Assembly (NCBI GenBank): GCA_017484085.1
Contig: JAFUTW010000024.1
Location: forward strand, 1 to 64,000
Length of the DNA stretch: 64,000 nucleotides
Origin: Clostridia bacterium
GTDB taxonomy: Bacteria > Bacillota > Clostridia > Christensenellales > Aristaeellaceae
Direction: 5' to 3'
The notes under the pieces were generated by a model. It had not been told where the DNA came from and did not search any database. It saw nothing but the letters and a program-made list of their open reading frames with translations. The position numbers were made by a program, and so were the translations under genes. This document shows, one piece after another, positions 34,842 through 43,587 of the stretch (positions are counted from its first letter, which is position 1; every line of letters starts with the position of its first letter).

Positions 34842-36040
34842 AGCGGCTCAGTCTTCCGCTGCGGAACCTCGCCGCAAGGCCGGGGCGGACGGCGGCGCTG
34901 ATCGTATTGACCGCGCTGCTGGCCGCAGCCGTCTTCGGCGGCTCACTCATCGTGAGGAGCCTTGAGGGCGGCCTGGACAGCCTTGAAAGCCGGCTGGGCG
35001 CGGATGTGATCGTGGTGCCGGTAAGCGCAGCCTCCAAGTCCGATCTGCAGAACATGCTGCTGCAGGGGACGGTCGGCTACTTCTATATGGACAGCGGTGT
35101 GCTGGACAAGGTGCGCGGCATGGCAGGCGTCGAGACGGCTTCGCCGCAGCTCTTTCTGGCATCGCTGCGCGCGGACTGCTGCAGCATCCCCGTCCAGATG
35201 ATCGGCTTTGACAGGGAGACGGACTTTACCGTCACCCCATGGATGCGGGAGCGCTACAGCGGCGATCTGCAGGACTTGCAGGTCATCGTCGGCTCGCGGG
35301 TCAATGCGGCGCCCGGGACTTCCATCAAGATCTACGGCGAAAACTGCAAGGTGGCCGCCAGACTGTCGGAGACGGGCACCGGCCTGGACACGGCCGTGTA
35401 CGGCAGCATGGAGACGCTGCGCTCGCTCCTGGATGCGGCGCGGGGCCTGGGACACGACCTTAAGATCTCGGGGGATCCCGACAAGGTGATCTCTGCCGTG
35501 TACATCAAAGTGCGTGACGGCTATGACGCGGAAAGCGTGGCGAACGATATCAACCTGCACGTCCGCAAGGTCAAAGCGATCCGCACCCGGAGCATGATGA
35601 GCGACGTATCCGGCAGCCTGTCTTCGATCGCCGGGATCGTCTCAGTGCTGGCCGCGGCTGTCTGGGTGATGGGATTCGTCGTCCTGTTTGTTGCCTTCAG
35701 CGCGATGACGCGGGAAAGAAAGGGCGAGTTTGCCGTGCTGCGCGTCATCGGGATGACCCGGCGGGCGCTGGCCGGCATGGCGCTCAAAGAGGCCGTGCTC
35801 ATCGGAGCGGCCGGGGCGCTGCTGGGCATCGGCCTCTCTGCAATCGTGGTGCTGCCGTTCACGGCGCTGATCGAAAGCCGTTTGGGGCTGCCCTTCCTCG
35901 TACCGGAACCCGGGCGGCTCCTGCTGATCGGCGCGCTGACGCTGGCAGGGCTCGTTGCGGCGGTCTGCCTGGCATCCGCGGTCGGAGCGGTGAGGCTGTC
36001 GCGTGCGGATACGGCGGATATCCTGAGGGAGGGAAACTGA
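34838..36040 (+). CDS. FtsX/MacB-like ABC permease, iron-uptake operon, third
   Basis: A 400-residue permease with the FtsX plan (N-terminal span about 20-38, extracytoplasmic domain, three C-terminal spans; cytoplasmic loop MTRERKGEFAVLRVIGMTRR). It overlaps the DUF4418 gene by 4 bases and the next ATPase by 1 base, so these three form a tightly coupled second ABC module. Confidence 0.87.
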   Translation: MKRLSLPLRNLAARPGRTAALIVLTALLAAAVFGGSLIVRSLEGGLDSLESRLGADVIVVPVSAASKSDLQNMLLQGTVGYFYMDSGVLDKVRGMAGVETASPQLFLASLRADCCSIPVQMIGFDRETDFTVTPWMRERYSGDLQDLQVIVGSRVNAAPGTSIKIYGENCKVAARLSETGTGLDTAVYGSMETLRSLLDAARGLGHDLKISGDPDKVISAVYIKVRDGYDAESVANDINLHVRKVKAIRTRSMMSDVSGSLSSIAGIVSVLAAAVWVMGFVVLFVAFSAMTRERKGEFAVLRVIGMTRRALAGMALKEAVLIGAAGALLGIGLSAIVVLPFTALIESRLGLPFLVPEPGRLLLIGALTLAGLVAAVCLASAVGAVRLSRADTADILREGN

Positions 36041-36720
36041 TGCGGCTGGAAGCGAAAGGGATCTCCCGGCGGTACTTCCGCAATAAAGGGAGCGCGAACA
36101 CCTTCTTTGCGGTGAAGGAGACGGACTTTGTGCTGGAGCCCGGCCGGATCACCGCGCTGCACGGACGCTCCGGCGGCGGAAAATCCACGCTGCTGCAGAT
36201 GCTCTCCGGACTGCTGACACCGACGACGGGGGAGGTGCTGCTGGACGGGCAGAGCCTATATACCCTGCAGGACAGGGAACTCTCCCGCCTGCGCAATGCG
36301 CATCTGGGGGTGATCCCGCAGGGCAAGGCCGCCGTCGGCAGCCTGAGCGTGCTGGAAAACGTGCTGCTGCCGGCACAGCTGTACGGGCAGGCGGACGAAC
36401 AAACCCGGAAGGAAGCCGCACAGCTGCTGGAACGCCTGGGGATGGCGGAGCTGGCCGGTGTCCGTCCGCGGGAGCTCTCCGGCGGGGAACTGAGACGCAT
36501 GTCGATCGCGCGGGCACTTGCGGCAAAGCCGGGCGTGCTGCTGGCGGATGAACCCACGGGGGATCTGGATGACCTGAATACGAAGACCGTGCTGGACCTG
36601 TTTGCCGAGGCGGCGGACCGGGGCTGCGCCGTGCTGCTCGTAACGCACGACAGGGATTCGCTGAGCGTTGCGCAGGACGTGTGGCGCATGGACGCGGGCG
36701 TATTGACTCACGAGACCTGA
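36040..36720 (+). CDS. ABC transporter ATPase, MacB/LolD type, second
   Basis: A 226-residue ATPase: Walker A GRSGGGKST, signature LSGGELRR, Walker B VLLADEPTGD, H-loop VTHD. The Q-loop reads VIPQGKAAVGSLSVLEN. It is the last gene of the iron operon and partners the permease at 34838. Confidence 0.88.
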   Translation: MRLEAKGISRRYFRNKGSANTFFAVKETDFVLEPGRITALHGRSGGGKSTLLQMLSGLLTPTTGEVLLDGQSLYTLQDRELSRLRNAHLGVIPQGKAAVGSLSVLENVLLPAQLYGQADEQTRKEAAQLLERLGMAELAGVRPRELSGGELRRMSIARALAAKPGVLLADEPTGDLDDLNTKTVLDLFAEAADRGCAVLLVTHDRDSLSVAQDVWRMDAGVLTHET

Positions 36721-36736
36721 AAACAAGATATAGCGC

Positions 36737-36767
36737 AAAGATTCCGCAAAAAATTTGTGGAATCTTT
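36737..36767 (+). terminator. Possible terminator of the iron operon
   Basis: AAAGATTCC-GCAAA pairs with TTTG-GGAATCTTT. There is only a short T run after the stem, so efficiency is doubtful. Confidence 0.45.
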
Positions 36768-36771
36768 ACAC

Positions 36772-36800
36772 TTGCCACATTCGGGAACTTGCCGTATAGT
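36772..36800 (+). promoter_or_regulatory. Promoter of groESL
   Basis: TTGCCA, a 17-base spacer and TATAGT (36795-36800), directly upstream of the CIRCE element. Confidence 0.75.
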
Positions 36801-36811
36801 ATAGCAGGATT

Positions 36812-36838
36812 TTAGCACTCGATTATTTTGAGTGCTAA
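36812..36838. promoter_or_regulatory. CIRCE element (HrcA operator)
   Basis: TTAGCACTC, 9 bases, GAGTGCTAA: an exact match to the CIRCE consensus, overlapping the expected start of groESL transcription. HrcA repression is the established mechanism; hrcA itself is not in the window. Confidence 0.97.
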
Positions 36839-36873
36839 CAAGATAGAGACAAAACCAAAGGAGGTTCTTTTTT

Positions 36874-37158
36874 ATGAGTCTGAAACCGTTGTTTGACCGC
36901 GTCGTCATCCGCGATGCGGAGAGCGAGGAAACCACCAAGAGCGGCATCATCCTGACTTCCAGCGCGAAGGAGAAGCCCCAGTACGCTTACGTCGTGGCAG
37001 TCGGCCCCGGCGGCGTGGTGGACGGCAAGGAAATCACCATGCAGGTGCAGGAAGGCCAGAAGGTGGTCTACTCCAAATATGCCGGCACGGAGATCAAGAT
37101 CGACGGCGAAGAGTACAAGATCGTCCGCCAGAGCGACATCCTCGCGATCGTTGAGTAA
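36874..37158 (+). CDS. groES: Co-chaperonin GroES
   Basis: A 94-residue GroES. KPLFDRVVIRDAESEETTKSG contains the start and mobile loop, and the C terminus reads YKIVRQSDILAIVE. The loop lies at about residues 17-33. An AAAGGAGG site precedes the ATG. It caps GroEL during folding. Confidence 0.97.
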   Translation: MSLKPLFDRVVIRDAESEETTKSGIILTSSAKEKPQYAYVVAVGPGGVVDGKEITMQVQEGQKVVYSKYAGTEIKIDGEEYKIVRQSDILAIVE

Positions 37159-37192
37159 GACAAGCAAACACGAAACCTTACAGGAGGAATGA

Positions 37193-38824
<1,632 letters not shown>

Positions 38825-38922
38825 TCGAGGCCGCAAAGCCTTGATATAGCTGGATTTTAGCACAATCGGGAAAGGCATTTACGCCACGTTTACGCCAAAT
38901 TCAGCGCCGAATGGATAGCAAG

Positions 38923-38963
38923 AAATGGGCAGCCGGTACTGCATGTACTGACTGCCCATTTTT
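38923..38963 (+). terminator. Rho-independent terminator downstream of groEL
   Basis: AAATGGGCAG and CTGCCCATTTTT form a stem ending in a T run. It is about 100 bases after the groEL stop and may end the groESL transcript. Confidence 0.6.
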
Positions 38964-39165
38964 CTACGCCATTTGCTCTTTACAATCTTCGGACAAAAAA
39001 CCGCCTCCCATGAGATGGATATACGCACCACATAGGGCGGGTTGCCATCCGGGAAACGGCAGAAAACTGTCCCCCAAGTAATATAATAAGAAATTATATA
39101 AAAACAAGAAGAAAAAGCGTTTCCTTTGATTTGGTCAGCTAAGAGAGGACTGTTCACATGAGGAA

Positions 39166-39191
39166 GGGGCTGCGGAACAAACCGCAGCCCC
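39166..39191 (-). other. Perfect hairpin after the 113-residue gene
   Basis: GGGGCTGCGG, AACAAA loop, CCGCAGCCCC. It lies just downstream of the minus-strand gene ending at 39207. No long T run on that strand. Confidence 0.6.
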
Positions 39192-39206
39192 AAATCGGTA
39201 AAAACG

Positions 39207-39548
39207 TTATTCCTGTTGCTCTGCTTCACTATCCAGGTTGATGCGAATATCATTTTGTATGAGATATTTCCCGTTGTTTTTTGCATAGAGCATTGCCAAA
39301 GCGTGATCAACCAAAGATTTTAATTTGGTATCATCGGCAATATCTGTACTGCCTACAAAGCGAAATTCATGCTTATTGTCGATGAAGAACGTATCATAGT
39401 AATCACTCAGTGCCATAAAGGCATCTGTGAGCTGCTGATCGTCGTCCCATTCGGGCGGATTATCGTTGTCGATGATCTCACCGTCTTCATCATACAGCCA
39501 AATGGGGTAAGTGTTGTACTCTAAGAGCAAGCGAATTTTACTAATCAT
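39207..39548 (-). CDS. Small acidic protein, candidate immunity protein
   Basis: A 113-residue, strongly acidic protein (DEDGEIIDNDNPPEWDDDQ near residues 20-38) without signal peptide or membrane segment. I do not recognise the family. Its size, acidity and position in a row of toxin/immunity-type cassettes suggest an immunity protein, but this rests on context only. Confidence 0.5.
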   Translation of the reverse strand: MISKIRLLLEYNTYPIWLYDEDGEIIDNDNPPEWDDDQQLTDAFMALSDYYDTFFIDNKHEFRFVGSTDIADDTKLKSLVDHALAMLYAKNNGKYLIQNDIRINLDSEAEQQE

Positions 39549-39616
39549 ATCCTACTGCATTACGCTCCTTTTCCATATGATTACTGTAAACCGTGCGATT
39601 CCAGTTATTTCCGATT

Positions 39617-39641
39617 GACAGCGCGAGAGATTCGCGCTATC
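39617..39641. other. Hairpin upstream of the small acidic protein gene
   Basis: AGCGCGA and TCGCGCT arms flanked by GAC and ATC. It could be an operator or a transcript hairpin. Confidence 0.4.
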
Positions 39642-39650
39642 ATATAAGCA

Positions 39651-39730
39651 CTTATTTGGAGGATACTCGTATCCCTCAGAATGAGCCCGCCGGGTGTTGG
39701 TAGCGCCCGGCGGGCCCTTTTTTTGCTTAT
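39651..39730. repeat. Cassette-separating repeat, copy 1, with GTTGGTAGC-loop hairpin
   Basis: It begins CTTATTTGGAGGATACTCG (shared with copy 3), continues GTATCCCTCAGAATG, then a 10-bp hairpin GCCCGCCGGG/CCCGGCGGGC (39685-39715) with loop TGTTGGTAGCG, a T run and GCTTAT. From 39665 it is nearly identical to copy 2 over 65 bases. It overlaps the end of the next gene by 4 bases. Confidence 0.8.
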
Positions 39731-40173
39731 GAGCGCTTGTCCTGTTGATAGCGTTTGCGGAACTCGTTTAGGCACAAATCGTTTGAGCTGCCTGCCCAGC
39801 GATCTGGCTCATCTTCCATAAGGCCATCATCCAGCCACCCACAGACCGGGCTAATATCGAAGCTGTCCCGATCTTTGAACGTATGTTTCCCGCATACAGG
39901 GCATTGATGAGGCTCTATAGGGGGGCAATGCTCGTCTGAAAAATCGTATTCTGGATTTTCTGCGATTACTTCCTCATACCACGCCCGGTACTCGTTGACG
40001 CTTTGAACGTTTTTGCCCTGCTTGAGATCCGGATTGGCAGCTTGATTGTAATCGTAGCGCCACCCGCATTTAGAGCATTGAAGAAGGCCTACATTGTCAC
40101 CCTCCTGCAACTCAGAGAAGTAAAACTTGCCGCAAACCGGACATACCATTGGCTGACACACACTGTTTTTCAT
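39727..40173 (-). CDS. Cysteine-rich CPCC-type protein, candidate immunity protein
   Basis: A 148-residue protein with two zinc-ribbon halves. The N-terminal half has VCPVCGKF and QCSKCGW. The C-terminal half, HQCPVCGKHTF...SPVCGWLDDG...LNEFRKRY, matches the CPCC cysteine-rich domain, found among immunity proteins of polymorphic toxin systems. The ATG at 40173 fits the start of homology; a longer frame reaches 40428 but crosses a repeat copy. Confidence 0.65.
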   Translation of the reverse strand: MKNSVCQPMVCPVCGKFYFSELQEGDNVGLLQCSKCGWRYDYNQAANPDLKQGKNVQSVNEYRAWYEEVIAENPEYDFSDEHCPPIEPHQCPVCGKHTFKDRDSFDISPVCGWLDDGLMEDEPDRWAGSSNDLCLNEFRKRYQQDKRS

Positions 40174-40188
40174 TTCCTTGACCCCTCT

Positions 40189-40253
40189 ACTCGTATCCCT
40201 CAGAATGAGCCCGCCGGGTGTTGGTAGCGCCCGGCAGGCTCTTTTTTGCTTAT
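40189..40253. repeat. Cassette-separating repeat, copy 2, with GTTGGTAGC-loop hairpin
   Basis: Near-identical to 39665-39730. The hairpin stem GAGCC-GCCGGG / CCCGGC-GGCTC differs at two positions from copy 1, while the loop TGTTGGTAGCG is unchanged. It ends in a T run and GCTTAT, overlapping the stop of the next gene by 4 bases, exactly as in copy 1. Confidence 0.8.
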
Positions 40254-40783
40254 TCCTCAGCAGATGGAGACCATGAGTCCTCCAACTCATAGGAGAATAG
40301 CACCTTCGTTGTGGCCTTGTCCACTGCATGGACGATTTTCTCATCCAACGACAGATAGTACTGGACATTGTCATGCCGCTGCAAATAGTCGGAAAGCCGG
40401 ATGTCCCCGTCTGCCTCTGTTGCATCATATACTTCTGTATCTGTCATGAAGTATATCTGCTTCCAACCTTCAAGGCTTTCGGGTACAGCAACATCTGAAC
40501 GTTGGTAAATCCGCAACCAGCGTCCACCAGGGATGTACTGTACTTCATACACCCTTTTGCATACGGGACAGAACCAATAATCTACGGGTTCCGGCCTGTC
40601 CATGTAATCTCTTTGACATTCGTTCTTTTCGTCCCACCCAAGCAAGAAATCGTGAAGAGTAACCTCCGGATTATCTTTAATCGCATTGTCGGCTTCATTT
40701 TTGTAATAGACATACACAATGTACGGAGACGGATCATCTGATGATCCCATACTTGCTCCGCACTTACATCCCAATCGTGACAT
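40250..40783 (-). CDS. Uncharacterised zinc-ribbon protein
   Basis: A 177-residue protein. GCKCGAS at residues 5-11 and WFCPVCKRVYEV at about 70-81 supply four cysteines of a possible zinc ribbon; the rest is acidic. GGAGG lies 8 bases before the ATG at 40783. No known family is recognised. It sits 14 bases after the nuclease-like gene, so it may be that protein's immunity partner. Confidence 0.6.
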   Translation of the reverse strand: MSRLGCKCGASMGSSDDPSPYIVYVYYKNEADNAIKDNPEVTLHDFLLGWDEKNECQRDYMDRPEPVDYWFCPVCKRVYEVQYIPGGRWLRIYQRSDVAVPESLEGWKQIYFMTDTEVYDATEADGDIRLSDYLQRHDNVQYYLSLDEKIVHAVDKATTKVLFSYELEDSWSPSAEE

Positions 40784-40797
40784 GCTTATTCCTCCAT

Positions 40798-41238
40798 TCA
40801 ATATGAGAGTTTAGTTCTATCAGCAAACCAGACCTCGATTGGCCCTTTGATGAGCCCTTTTCGCCTTGCTTCTGCAATGCCAGCTTCTGCAAACTTACGC
40901 CCCGTTTCACTATTTCTGTGATTAGGGAGATAGATCGCAATCGTGTCTCCGGCGTGTATCTGCTCATTAGCCTTTTGAATATTTGTGGCGATTTTGCTTG
41001 AATTTGGACTCGTGACCCTCTTAACTTCGATGTTTTTAATAAAGTTATCATCGTTACTTGATTTAATTGTTAAATCGTAAGTATGGTCTGGAGCGTGGGT
41101 CTGGCGAAAAACAGCTTCAAAACCTTGGTCGATATAGCGCTCTGCTACAAAAATTGCGCCTTTATCCGTGACTTTATGGCCGCCGGAGTCCTTATAGCTC
41201 GGCTGTTTTTCGGTATAACCGCCTCTGCCTCTGCCCAT
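40798..41238 (-). CDS. Orphan toxin-like nuclease domain (CdiA C-terminal type)
   Basis: A 146-residue protein resembling the tRNA-nuclease domains found at the C terminus of CdiA-type toxins. GAIFVAERYIDQGFEAVF is followed by a PD-(D/E)xK-like core: Asp55 in HTYDLTI, then Glu71 and Lys73 in NIEVKRV. The end reads GPIEVWFADRT. There is no secretion or repeat region, so it is a free-standing domain. The ATG at 41238 sits at the end of the DUF4417 gene; a longer frame overlaps that gene and is rejected. Confidence 0.6.
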   Translation of the reverse strand: MGRGRGGYTEKQPSYKDSGGHKVTDKGAIFVAERYIDQGFEAVFRQTHAPDHTYDLTIKSSNDDNFIKNIEVKRVTSPNSSKIATNIQKANEQIHAGDTIAIYLPNHRNSETGRKFAEAGIAEARRKGLIKGPIEVWFADRTKLSY

Positions 41239-41239
41239 A

Positions 41240-41887
41240 TCACGCACCCCATCTTTCTTGCGAAAACGTGTTACAGACGACGATAGGCATCGGGAAGCGT
41301 TCCCGCCAAGCATCGGGGAACTTGCCGTAGACGACGAGCTTTTCCGGGTGCTTTTGACGAGCCAGCTCGTGCAGACCGTTCAAAAGGGACTGCTTGGAAA
41401 CGTAATCGTGGCCCATGCACCCTTGCGTCGTGATGGAAAGCACGCTGTATGCCGGAAGCCCATCAAAGGCCCATTCAAGACTCTCTGCATCGCTCCATCC
41501 TGCGTTGGGGATGATGGTTAGACCGTTCCGCTGCATATAATAGGCCGTTGCCCGGTTGCGCCAACAGTTCCATATCTGTTGGCTGCGGGGCATGTCCAGA
41601 TAAATGCTGTAGTCGGTACTGATCCCACCGGCAAAGCGCCGCAAAACCGATAAGTACTGCGCGGGGCGGTTCCATAGCCGTTCAAACTGGTAGTCGTCCT
41701 CGTAGAAATGAAACCACCGCTGTTCGGGATTCTTGGCCGTCTTAGCCATGTGGAACGGCACGAGATTTTCCGGCTCAACGTCATGAACCGGCTGGAGCTT
41801 GGGCATATCGTATTTTCCCTCAAGCTCCGCATCCTTGATTCGTTCCCAGCGGAACGTGTCAAGGTCATTCAGTTTATCAAATTTCAT
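41240..41887 (-). CDS. DUF4417 protein
   Basis: A 215-residue protein matching DUF4417, a family common in phages and mobile elements of Firmicutes. Typical segments are FHFYEDDYQFERLWNRP and SIYLDMPRSQQIWNCWRNR, followed by GLTIIPNAGWSDAES. Its function is unknown. A GGAG site precedes the ATG. It is coupled to the toxin-like gene, whose start lies 2 bases before this stop ends. Confidence 0.75.
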   Translation of the reverse strand: MKFDKLNDLDTFRWERIKDAELEGKYDMPKLQPVHDVEPENLVPFHMAKTAKNPEQRWFHFYEDDYQFERLWNRPAQYLSVLRRFAGGISTDYSIYLDMPRSQQIWNCWRNRATAYYMQRNGLTIIPNAGWSDAESLEWAFDGLPAYSVLSITTQGCMGHDYVSKQSLLNGLHELARQKHPEKLVVYGKFPDAWRERFPMPIVVCNTFSQERWGA

Positions 41888-41942
41888 TTTGTCTTCTCCA
41901 TATCCTAAGATTTTTGTATCTGAGGATACGAGAGCCGATTTA

Positions 41943-42017
41943 CTTATTTGGAGGACACTCGTATCCCCAGAATGGGTTTATGGTGCAGCATACCGTTGGT
42001 AGCAGCCATGCTGCGCC
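41943..42017. repeat. Repeat copy 3 with a different stem and the same loop
   Basis: CTTATTTGGAGGACACTCGTATCCC-CAGAATG matches copy 1 (39651-39682) with one substitution and a one-base indel. The hairpin that follows, GGTGCAGCAT/ATGCTGCGCC (41982-42017), is unrelated in stem sequence but carries GTTGGTAGC in its loop. Confidence 0.7.
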
Positions 42018-42029
42018 GCCTGCATCTAT

Positions 42030-42062
42030 GCCGGTATAAAAGTTGGTAGCAGATATACCGGC
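42030..42062. repeat. Fourth GTTGGTAGC-loop hairpin
   Basis: GCCGGTATA and TATACCGGC form a perfect 9-bp stem around AAAGTTGGTAGCAGA. The stem again differs from the other three, and the loop core is identical. Confidence 0.7.
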
Positions 42063-42110
42063 TTCCTTACACAATCATACGCCTCACCGCCTTTCCTGTC
42101 ATCCGCATTC

Positions 42111-43184
42111 TCATGTCCTCTGTGCGAGATCGATAAGCTCTGTGAAAAAGTACTGTTTCCCGCGCTTACGATCATCCCCAAGGAGGACTCGCTTTTCCTC
42201 TAACACATGCAGATACCGTACCGCCTGCCCATGAGAGACCGCTAACTGGTCTTCAAGGATATAGGCGTTCAGTGCCGGATGTGTGAACAGGCATTCGATG
42301 ATTTCATCAAATTTCGGGCTGTTGATGCACTCCTTGACCGTGTTCTTAGTCTTGTTGTAAAGTGCGTTCAGCGCGTCGATGTACCCGATATGCTTGGCCG
42401 TCTGCACACAGACCTTATGGAGGAAATACTTGATCCACTCATCAAGCGTATTGGTTCTCGAATCTGTCAGCATACGGTAGTAAACGGCTTTGTCCATACT
42501 TATAGCCTCGCTGATATAGAAGAACGGAAAATTGATGACTCTGGCCTTGTAAAGGTACAGACTGATCAACACGCGGCCAACACGCCCGTTACCATCGGAG
42601 AACGGGTGAATTGATTCAAACTGAGAGTGGATCATAGCTGCCTTGATAAGCGGGTTCAGACCGTCCTCGGTGTCATTCATAAAGGAAATCAGTTCATCCA
42701 TGTATTTTTTCGTTTCCGAAGCAGAGGGGGGAGTGTAGACCACGGCCCCGGTGGAGCTTTTGATCTGGTTGTCCTTGACCTTGTATTTTCCGAGCGTTTT
42801 TTCAAGGCCCGGCGCGATAATCCCGGTCATCATATAAACATGGAGCTGCTTCATGAAAGAATGCGTGAATTTCCCAGAACGAAGGTGTTCCGCGCCAAAG
42901 ATAAGGGTTCGGGTATGATTGCGGACTTCTGTCTGGATCTTATCCCCGCTGGTTTGCGGGCTGATCTCGTTTTTCAGTACGTCCGGGATGGTTGTCTGCG
43001 TTCCCTCAATATACATCGACGAAACCGCTTCCTTCTTCTGGAGCATCGGGATGAGGATGCTGTTGAATTGGTAAGAATCTATCTTTGCCTCCAGAATACC
43101 AAGGCTCTTGGAGGCGTTCGCCAGCTCATTCACGAAAAATTTGACGTCGAAATCGTCTACGCGGTCTTTTATAAATTCCAACAT
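42111..43184 (-). CDS. Fic-family protein, class II
   Basis: A 357-residue Fic protein. The active motif HPFSDGNGR is at 193-201. An N-terminal inhibitory helix motif, SMYIEG with Glu60, marks a class II self-inhibited enzyme. The C-terminal region (about 275-355) looks like a winged helix (YILEDQLAVSHGQAVRYLHVLEE). It should transfer AMP to a hydroxyl group on a target protein. The ATG at 43184 has a GGAG site at good distance, unlike the upstream ATG. It lies at the right end of the island behind its own promoter. Confidence 0.9.
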   Translation of the reverse strand: MLEFIKDRVDDFDVKFFVNELANASKSLGILEAKIDSYQFNSILIPMLQKKEAVSSMYIEGTQTTIPDVLKNEISPQTSGDKIQTEVRNHTRTLIFGAEHLRSGKFTHSFMKQLHVYMMTGIIAPGLEKTLGKYKVKDNQIKSSTGAVVYTPPSASETKKYMDELISFMNDTEDGLNPLIKAAMIHSQFESIHPFSDGNGRVGRVLISLYLYKARVINFPFFYISEAISMDKAVYYRMLTDSRTNTLDEWIKYFLHKVCVQTAKHIGYIDALNALYNKTKNTVKECINSPKFDEIIECLFTHPALNAYILEDQLAVSHGQAVRYLHVLEEKRVLLGDDRKRGKQYFFTELIDLAQRT

Positions 43185-43215
43185 GGCAAAGTCTCCTTTC
43201 ATCTACACACGATGA

Positions 43216-43244
43216 AATATAGCACCATACGGGAATAAAGTCAA
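43216..43244 (-). promoter_or_regulatory. Promoter of the fic gene
   Basis: On the minus strand: TTGACT, a 17-base spacer, TATATT (43216-43221), about 30 bases before the fic start. Confidence 0.7.
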
Positions 43245-43290
43245 GAGCTAACACGCATCTTTTTGTAAAACATGCACGTTAGCTCTTTTT
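43244..43290. terminator. Hairpin terminator at the right edge of the island
   Basis: AGAGCTAAC-GCAT and ATGC-GTTAGCTCT pair with a two-base mismatch, with T5 on the plus strand. It separates the fic promoter from the gene remnant and phosphatase upstream. Confidence 0.6.
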
Positions 43291-43318
43291 GCGCCTATGT
43301 AAATCGGACGCCTTGTAT

Positions 43319-43586
43319 TTATATATTGACCTCCGATACATACGCCGCCCATGAGACAAAACAGCCCTGCTCCGGCAGCACCAGCACGCCGTCTGTGCGG
43401 TCACGCTGCTGCACCAGCAAACAATCCCAGACGTCTCCCGGCTTTGCAGTCTTGCCCGTGATCCTCAATGAATTGCCTGTCTGCCAGCATATCCGTAACG
43501 AAGTTTTCATAGTCGATTCCTTGCAGTTCCACCTTGGCAACAATGCGGTATGGCCGTTCCCTGTTAAGCAGATGCAGGATCTGCAA
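43319..43586 (-). pseudogene. Frameshifted small conserved gene
   Basis: Two overlapping frames join into one plausible protein of about 88 residues. The first frame begins LQILHLLNRERPYRI (TTG start) and runs to DCKAG. The second continues as GDVWDCLLVQQ to CFVSWAAYVSEVNI. The break lies at GCCGGGAGAC; removing one G from the GGG restores a single frame. So this is either a +1 frameshift mutation, a phase-variable tract or a sequencing error. It directly overlaps the end of the phosphatase gene. The protein family is not known to me. Confidence 0.6.
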
Positions 43587-43587
43587 A

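Larger units (their letters stand above)
38825..39206. other. Left junction of the accessory island, no gene
   Basis: This stretch marks the change from the GC-rich groESL region to AT-richer DNA. It holds repeated ACGCCA units (TTTACGCCAC, TTTACGCCAA, CTACGCCATT) and two hairpins. A minus-strand frame ends here with a basic tail (KWRRKMG...FGVNVA) that could be the remnant of a recombinase C terminus, but I cannot support a gene. Confidence 0.4.

Noticed and set aside
38879-39310. A 143-residue minus-strand frame as an integrase
   Set aside because: It overlaps the better-supported 113-residue gene, and only its last residues look like a recombinase tail; no catalytic residues are visible.
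40174-40428. N-terminal extension of the CPCC-type protein
   Set aside because: The extension crosses the intergenic repeat and its hairpin; homology starts at the ATG at 40173.
39685-42062. GTTGGTAGC loops as tRNA D-arms
   Set aside because: The loop resembles the D-loop of tRNAs, but no acceptor, anticodon or T arm can be built around any of the four copies.
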